DNA of 17,826 bases from CAZEAN01 sp964510225 (GTDB lineage: Bacteria > Planctomycetota > Planctomycetia > Isosphaerales > Isosphaeraceae). Shown one piece after another: positions 14,596-17,826 of the stretch (its first letter is position 1; each line of letters starts with the position of its first letter). Position numbers and translations under genes: made by a program. The notes beneath the pieces were generated by a model that was not told the origin of the DNA, searched no databases, and saw nothing but the letters and a program-made list of their open reading frames with translations. The stretch is taken from NCBI GenBank assembly GCA_964510225.1, contig CAZEAN010000116.1, forward strand, positions 1-17,826, given 5' to 3'.

Positions 14596-15558
14596 TCAAC
14601 CAGCAGCACGTTTAATCGAACGATACCATTCGACGAAGCGTCGGAGTCCTTCTTCAAACGTGGTCTGGGGATTGTACCCTAGTTCACGACGTGCCCTGCT
14701 AATATCCGCATAAGTTTGCTGGACATCGCCGGGTTGCTCGGGGAGACGTTCGATCTTGGGGACTTTACCGAGCGCCATACCGAGGAGATCAATCATCAAC
14801 CTTAACTCAACAGGCTCCGAATTACCAAGATTGTAGAGGTGGCAGCTAGTGCAATGATCGAGGGCACGGAGCAGACCGTCGACTACATCGAGGACAAAGG
14901 TATAGTCTCGTCTTGAGCTACCATCGCCAAACATCGGAATCGGTTCACCGGTCTCGATTTTTCGGGTGAACTTATGGATCGCGAGGTCGGGGCGGTTCCG
15001 AGGCCCGTACGCCGTAAAGATTCGGACCCCAGTCATCGGGATTCCGTAAAGGTGATGATATGTGTGCGCGTAGAGTTCGCATGCCGCCTTCGAGGCCGCG
15101 TAAGGGCTTACGGGTTGGTCGATGCGGTCGGTCTCACGAAACGGGGCATCGGTTCGGTTGCCGTAGACGCTGGAGCTTGAGGCGTAGACGATCCGGGGCG
15201 GTGGATCGAGCGTCCGAGCGGCATCGAAGAGGTTGATTGTTCCGTTGACGTTGACTTCGGCGTAGAGAGTCGGTCTTTCAATGCTCGGCCGGACTCCAGC
15301 GCGAGCCGCGAGATGGATTATCGCCTCGGGCTCAGTAGCGGCGACGAGCTTGCGGACCCCTTCGGCGTCGCGGAGGTCGAGGTCGACGATCTTGTGGGAA
15401 GGCCGACTCCGGGCACAGGCAAGGTTCGACCGCTTGATCGAAGGGTCGTAGAACGAATCGAAATTGTCGAGCACGATGACTTCGTGCCCCTCGTGGAGGA
15501 GTCGATCAACGAGGTGAGATCCGATGAATCCCGCGCCGCCGGTCACCAAAACAGTCAT
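14596..15558 (-). CDS. NAD-dependent sugar-nucleotide epimerase, UDP-glucuronate 4-epimerase-like
   Basis: A 320-residue extended short-chain dehydrogenase. The NAD-binding motif is VTGGAGFIGSH (residues 5-15). The catalytic set is Ser near ASSSSVYG (126-133) and YAASK (Tyr153, Lys157). RAGVRPSIERPTLYAEVNVN, HTYHHLYGIPMTGVRIFTAY and GDGSSRRDYTFVLDVVDGL closely match UDP-glucuronate 4-epimerases, which convert UDP-glucuronate to UDP-galacturonate for polysaccharides; UDP-glucose 4-epimerase remains an alternative. The frame is open to 15780 inside the glycosyltransferase gene, but ATG 15558 starts directly at the Rossmann fold and has GAGG 6 bases upstream. It lies 64 bases after the glycosyltransferase and 30 before the kinase, so it is very likely in one operon with them. 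Confidence 0.9.
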   Translation of the reverse strand: MTVLVTGGAGFIGSHLVDRLLHEGHEVIVLDNFDSFYDPSIKRSNLACARSRPSHKIVDLDLRDAEGVRKLVAATEPEAIIHLAARAGVRPSIERPTLYAEVNVNGTINLFDAARTLDPPPRIVYASSSSVYGNRTDAPFRETDRIDQPVSPYAASKAACELYAHTYHHLYGIPMTGVRIFTAYGPRNRPDLAIHKFTRKIETGEPIPMFGDGSSRRDYTFVLDVVDGLLRALDHCTSCHLYNLGNSEPVELRLMIDLLGMALGKVPKIERLPEQPGDVQQTYADISRARRELGYNPQTTFEEGLRRFVEWYRSIKRAAG

Positions 15559-15622
15559 CCCTGGCCTCGATCCCGAAGCGCAATCGCCTGGGGCCGATTG
15601 AAGATCGTCTTCCACCCAGCGA

Positions 15623-16810
15623 CTAATTCGGTGGGTAGATTCCCGAGGCGAGGCTATGGTTGTTGAAGTATTCGCGATCTTCGTCGTGATCGCGGATCCA
15701 TCGAGTGAGGAAATCGGCCCAACCGACTGGGATCTGTAGATCATCCCAGGCTTGTTGGGCATTATTCGAGAGTTTCGCATAAAGGCCAGGATCCGTCATC
15801 AGACGTTCGACCTGGTCAGCGAGTGACTTAGGATGACCAGCGCGAAAAACCAAGGCGTTTTCCTCATGCTTCGTCCGGTTCCGGAACATCGGGTGATCTG
15901 AGGCAATCAGCGGTGATCGTGAGCAAAGAGTCTCGACAATAGCGATCGGAAGGCCCTCGTTGAACGACGGTCGACTCGGGACGAGGACGGCGTGATGGGC
16001 GTTCATCATTGAGATCACTTCGGTATTGGGCACGCGTCCGAGGAATGTAACGCCTTGGCCCATCAGACCTTGAGCCTCCGCTTTCTGCTTTAGTAACGCT
16101 TCATCGCGACCGGATCCCGCGATGTCGAGGATCACGTTGCGCCCTCGACCTCGGAGTACTTGCACGGCATCGATGGCATCGCCGACTCCTTTGCTCACGA
16201 GCAAGGCCCCGACGTAGAAGAGCTTGAACGGCAGATCGGTTGGATCGAGCGTCTTGGCTTCGATCTGATCGGGTCGTTGCTCTTGGGATGACTCAAAGTC
16301 GTAAGGGACGATCTTGTTGGGATTCACTCCGATTCTCGCGAGTGACCAACAAGCAGGGACGTTATGATTTGTGATCCATCGGAAGGCGTTGTGATTGAGT
16401 GTCCGGCCGGTCTTCCGATTCCGCCACCACGATCGAGGCCCGGAATCGATGAAGCTGTCGGCTAAGAGGGGGAGGGTCCTGAACTCACGAGTCGTGGCCC
16501 ACTGGAGGAGATCGCGCCAGGGGCTCCGACAAACGAAATGTGTCGGCTTGAGGCGATCGACCGTCTGCATGACGTCGGCCATGGTGGCATCGTGGCCGAG
16601 CTTCATCCCGATGCCGAGCGTACCGTCGGGGAGCATTTCTTCATAGCGGGGGGCGGCGACCGCGATCGTTGCGACAAGTTTAGCGTCTTTGGAGAGGTTC
16701 CCCACGACACCGACCGTCTGACGTTGCCCCCGATAATATTCGGGGCCTCCCTCGGCAAATCGAAGGACGGCGTTGCGATAATCGCCGGTCTGAACGAAGA
16801 CTAGGCGCAT
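15623..16810 (-). CDS. Glycosyltransferase family 4 protein
   Basis: A 395-residue GT-B glycosyltransferase. The C-terminal nucleotide-sugar domain is typical of GT4: FYVGALLVSKGVGDAIDA (198-215), LDIAGSGRDEALLK, VTFLGRVPNTEVISMM, and the EX7E motif FNEGLPIAIVETL with Glu285 and Glu293. The N-terminal acceptor half is less conserved (AEGGPEYYRGQRQTVGVVGN; HFVCRSPWRDLLQWA). It is expected to add a sugar from an NDP-donor to a lipid-linked or surface glycan; the specific sugar is unknown. ATG 16810 is the first start and has only a weak ribosome-binding site. It is first in the minus-strand cluster with the epimerase and kinase. A promoter candidate with an inverted repeat lies in the 199-base gap ahead. 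Confidence 0.9.
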   Translation of the reverse strand: MRLVFVQTGDYRNAVLRFAEGGPEYYRGQRQTVGVVGNLSKDAKLVATIAVAAPRYEEMLPDGTLGIGMKLGHDATMADVMQTVDRLKPTHFVCRSPWRDLLQWATTREFRTLPLLADSFIDSGPRSWWRNRKTGRTLNHNAFRWITNHNVPACWSLARIGVNPNKIVPYDFESSQEQRPDQIEAKTLDPTDLPFKLFYVGALLVSKGVGDAIDAVQVLRGRGRNVILDIAGSGRDEALLKQKAEAQGLMGQGVTFLGRVPNTEVISMMNAHHAVLVPSRPSFNEGLPIAIVETLCSRSPLIASDHPMFRNRTKHEENALVFRAGHPKSLADQVERLMTDPGLYAKLSNNAQQAWDDLQIPVGWADFLTRWIRDHDEDREYFNNHSLASGIYPPN

Positions 16811-16848
16811 GAGTAGCTCTATCTGGGGTCAGGGAATCGTCGGAGGGG

Positions 16849-16874
16849 TGACCCTTGGCGGGAAACCAGGGTCA
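16849..16874 (-). other. Hairpin in the leader of the glycosyltransferase cluster
   Basis: TGACCCTTGG (16849-16858) pairs with CCAGGGTCA (16866-16874), 9 bp with one bulged T around a 7-base loop. It lies between the promoter candidate (16937-16979) and ATG 16810. No T-run follows on the minus strand. It could be a leader structure or a weak stop for transcripts running on from the sigma factor gene. Confidence 0.4.
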
Positions 16875-16936
16875 GTCGACGCGTTGCTTAAGAAAAGAGG
16901 GTTGATGGTGGGTTGTCCCGAATTGCTCCAGAATAG

Positions 16937-16979
16937 CCCACAACGTATTGAGACTGAACCAGGGTGGTCAAGTTGTGGG
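16937..16979 (-). promoter_or_regulatory. Candidate promoter and flanking inverted repeat for the glycosyltransferase cluster
   Basis: On the minus strand, TTGACC (16971-16966) is followed after 18 bases by a weak TACGTT (16947-16942). CCCACAAC (16937-16944) and GTTGTGGG (16972-16979), perfect 8-bp inverted copies, bracket these boxes: one arm abuts the -35 box and the other overlaps the -10 box. This suits a repressor site. Inverted repeats of this size occur by chance several times in such a window, so the placement is the main support. Confidence 0.35.
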
Positions 16980-17009
16980 GAGGCGGGGCGGAGGATCGGT
17001 CGAGCGGTC

Positions 17010-17654
17010 TCACTCTAGTTCGGTTTCCCAGATCTTCCGGATCAACTCCAAGCGCCGGGCTACGGTCCGACGGGCACAACCGAGGAGTCCGGCAATTTCG
17101 TCATTGGCGCGGCCTTCCAGTCGCCAGAGGGCGACTTGGCGGAGGTCGTCGTCTCCGAGTTGGTCGAGGAGCCGTTCAAACTCTTCGGCGAAAATTGCGG
17201 CGAACTCAGGAGTCGGTTCCTGGTCGACCACGTTGTGGAGGGCGTCATAATCGAGATGATCAGGTTGGGGAGCGACCTGAACGCGGTCCCCGCCGCGTTT
17301 CTTGGCGCGTCGACGCTGGGCCTGAGCCCCTGCTTTCCGACTCGTAATCACGACCAGGAGCCGCCAGAGATCCTCCCGATCCCCAAGCATCGGGAACCGG
17401 CCGTGAGCAGCCCCATCACAGAAGCTCTCAAAGGCGCTGAGGGCGGCATCTTCTTCGTCGGCATCACCGCCGAGTCGTCGCTGTGCTTTTAATTTCTGCC
17501 GCGCGAGCCGAACCAGGCGATCAAAATACCGATTCCAGAGTTCCTGCGCTGCTTGATGATCCCCCTCCTTCAACGAACCCAGCCATTGGGTGATCGATCC
17601 CGCCTCAAGCTGCGGATCGGGTTGTTGGGCCTCATGACCTTCGGAAGGAGTCAT
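17010..17654 (-). CDS. ECF-type RNA polymerase sigma factor, planctomycete type
   Basis: A 214-residue sigma factor of the ECF group (Pfam Sigma70_ECF, PF07638). Region 2 spans about 20-115: ITQWLGSLKEGDHQAAQELW, then DEEDAALSAFESFC and DLWRLLVVITSRKAGAQ. A basic linker (RRRAKKRGGDR) follows, and region 4 (about 152-208) has a helix-turn-helix, DLRQVALWRLEGRANDEIAG and CARRTVARRL. No anti-sigma gene is beside it. It is divergent from a Ser/Thr kinase gene that begins at 17760, an arrangement common in planctomycetes, so its activity may be controlled by phosphorylation. ATG 17654 is supported by AAGGAA 8 bases upstream. The target genes are unknown; the downstream cluster on the same strand lies 199 bases away. 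Confidence 0.92.
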   Translation of the reverse strand: MTPSEGHEAQQPDPQLEAGSITQWLGSLKEGDHQAAQELWNRYFDRLVRLARQKLKAQRRLGGDADEEDAALSAFESFCDGAAHGRFPMLGDREDLWRLLVVITSRKAGAQAQRRRAKKRGGDRVQVAPQPDHLDYDALHNVVDQEPTPEFAAIFAEEFERLLDQLGDDDLRQVALWRLEGRANDEIAGLLGCARRTVARRLELIRKIWETELE

Positions 17655-17722
17655 TGGAGTTTCCTTAATCTAATGTGTTGCAAGATCGTAATTCGTCCGT
17701 TTAGAAGAGGTAGGCCAATCTT

Positions 17723-17748
17723 GGAACGTAAGGCAATCCGTATCGTGA
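17723..17748 (+). promoter_or_regulatory. Candidate ECF-type promoter for the partial kinase gene
   Basis: GGAAC (17723-17727), a 16-base spacer, then CGTGA (17744-17748). GGAAC is the classic ECF -35 core, and CGT-starting -10 boxes are common for ECF sigma factors. It would start transcription just ahead of ATG 17760, leaving a very short leader. It lies between the sigma factor and kinase genes. Short motifs such as these can occur by chance. Confidence 0.35.
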
Positions 17749-17759
17749 GAATCTAACTG

Positions 17760-17826
17760 ATGAATGCTTCTCAAGCCGATCGCAATTTGCTCTTTGGGAT
17801 GATGGCGCTGCAGATGGACATCATCA
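17760..17826 (+). CDS. Start of a Ser/Thr protein kinase (cut by window end)
   Basis: The first 22 codons of a gene that runs off the window. The protein begins MNASQADRNLLFGMMALQMD, and the DRNLLFGxxALQ opening is, from memory, the hallmark N-terminus of large planctomycete Ser/Thr kinases, which carry a kinase domain and often WD40 or TPR repeats further on. None of that is visible here, so the call rests on this motif and on the divergent ECF sigma neighbour, 105 bases away. The ribosome-binding site is weak (GTGAGA about 10 bases upstream). Incomplete at the 3' end. Confidence 0.7.
   Translation, partial: MNASQADRNLLFGMMALQMDII

Noticed and set aside
15559..15780. 74-residue N-terminal extension of the epimerase
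   Set aside because: It overlaps the glycosyltransferase gene in another frame, while ATG 15558 begins at the Rossmann fold with a good ribosome-binding site.
1..17826. Mobile elements, CRISPR arrays, attachment sites
   Set aside because: No transposase or integrase, no spaced repeat array, and no direct repeat of the tRNA end was seen.

Overview
The window looks like planctomycete chromosome. The markers are a DUF1549/DUF1553 + DUF1501 secreted pair, a DUF1080 protein, a planctomycete-type ECF sigma factor beside the start of a Ser/Thr kinase, and a second Ser/Thr kinase with a C-terminal membrane domain. There is no sign of phage, IS elements, CRISPR arrays or rRNA. Genes are densely packed on both strands. 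I assign no genus.

Layout. (1) 58-3194, minus: a two-gene unit for a DUF1549/DUF1553 protein and a Tat-exported DUF1501 protein. (2) 3347-4603: a divergent pair, a TMEM14-type membrane protein (minus) and a secreted SOUL-type haem-binding protein (plus), with two back-to-back sigma70-like promoters between them. (3) 4725-5873, plus: an exported tandem DUF1080 protein whose ribosome-binding site lies inside a 14-bp inverted repeat, followed by a strong hairpin. (4) 6249-9721, minus: valS, a possible 55-residue overlapping ORF, a bifunctional-nuclease-family (DUF151) gene and tRNA-Ser(UGA), probably read in that order; the valS leader can form two mutually exclusive hairpins. (5) 10119-12358: a sulfotransferase (plus), trmB (minus) and hisE (plus). 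(6) 12366-16810, minus: a compact cluster read as glycosyltransferase, UDP-glucuronate-4-epimerase-like enzyme, membrane Ser/Thr kinase and an unrecognised 134-residue protein. (7) 17010-17826: an ECF sigma factor (minus) divergent from the first 22 codons of a second Ser/Thr kinase, cut by the window edge.

How the genes may work together. The glycosyltransferase, epimerase and kinase cluster suggests surface or extracellular polysaccharide synthesis under phospho-signalling control. A lone sulfotransferase nearby could modify such a polymer. The ECF sigma/kinase divergent pair is a common planctomycete signalling arrangement and may or may not control the adjacent cluster. TMEM14 and SOUL both belong to families linked to tetrapyrroles in eukaryotes, so their shared promoter region is the most suggestive possible functional pairing here. 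The remaining genes (valS, trmB, hisE, tRNA-Ser) are housekeeping.

Limits: all family calls come from reading motifs in the translated sequence and from memory of the families. No search, structure prediction or folding was run. Promoters and hairpins were found by eye.
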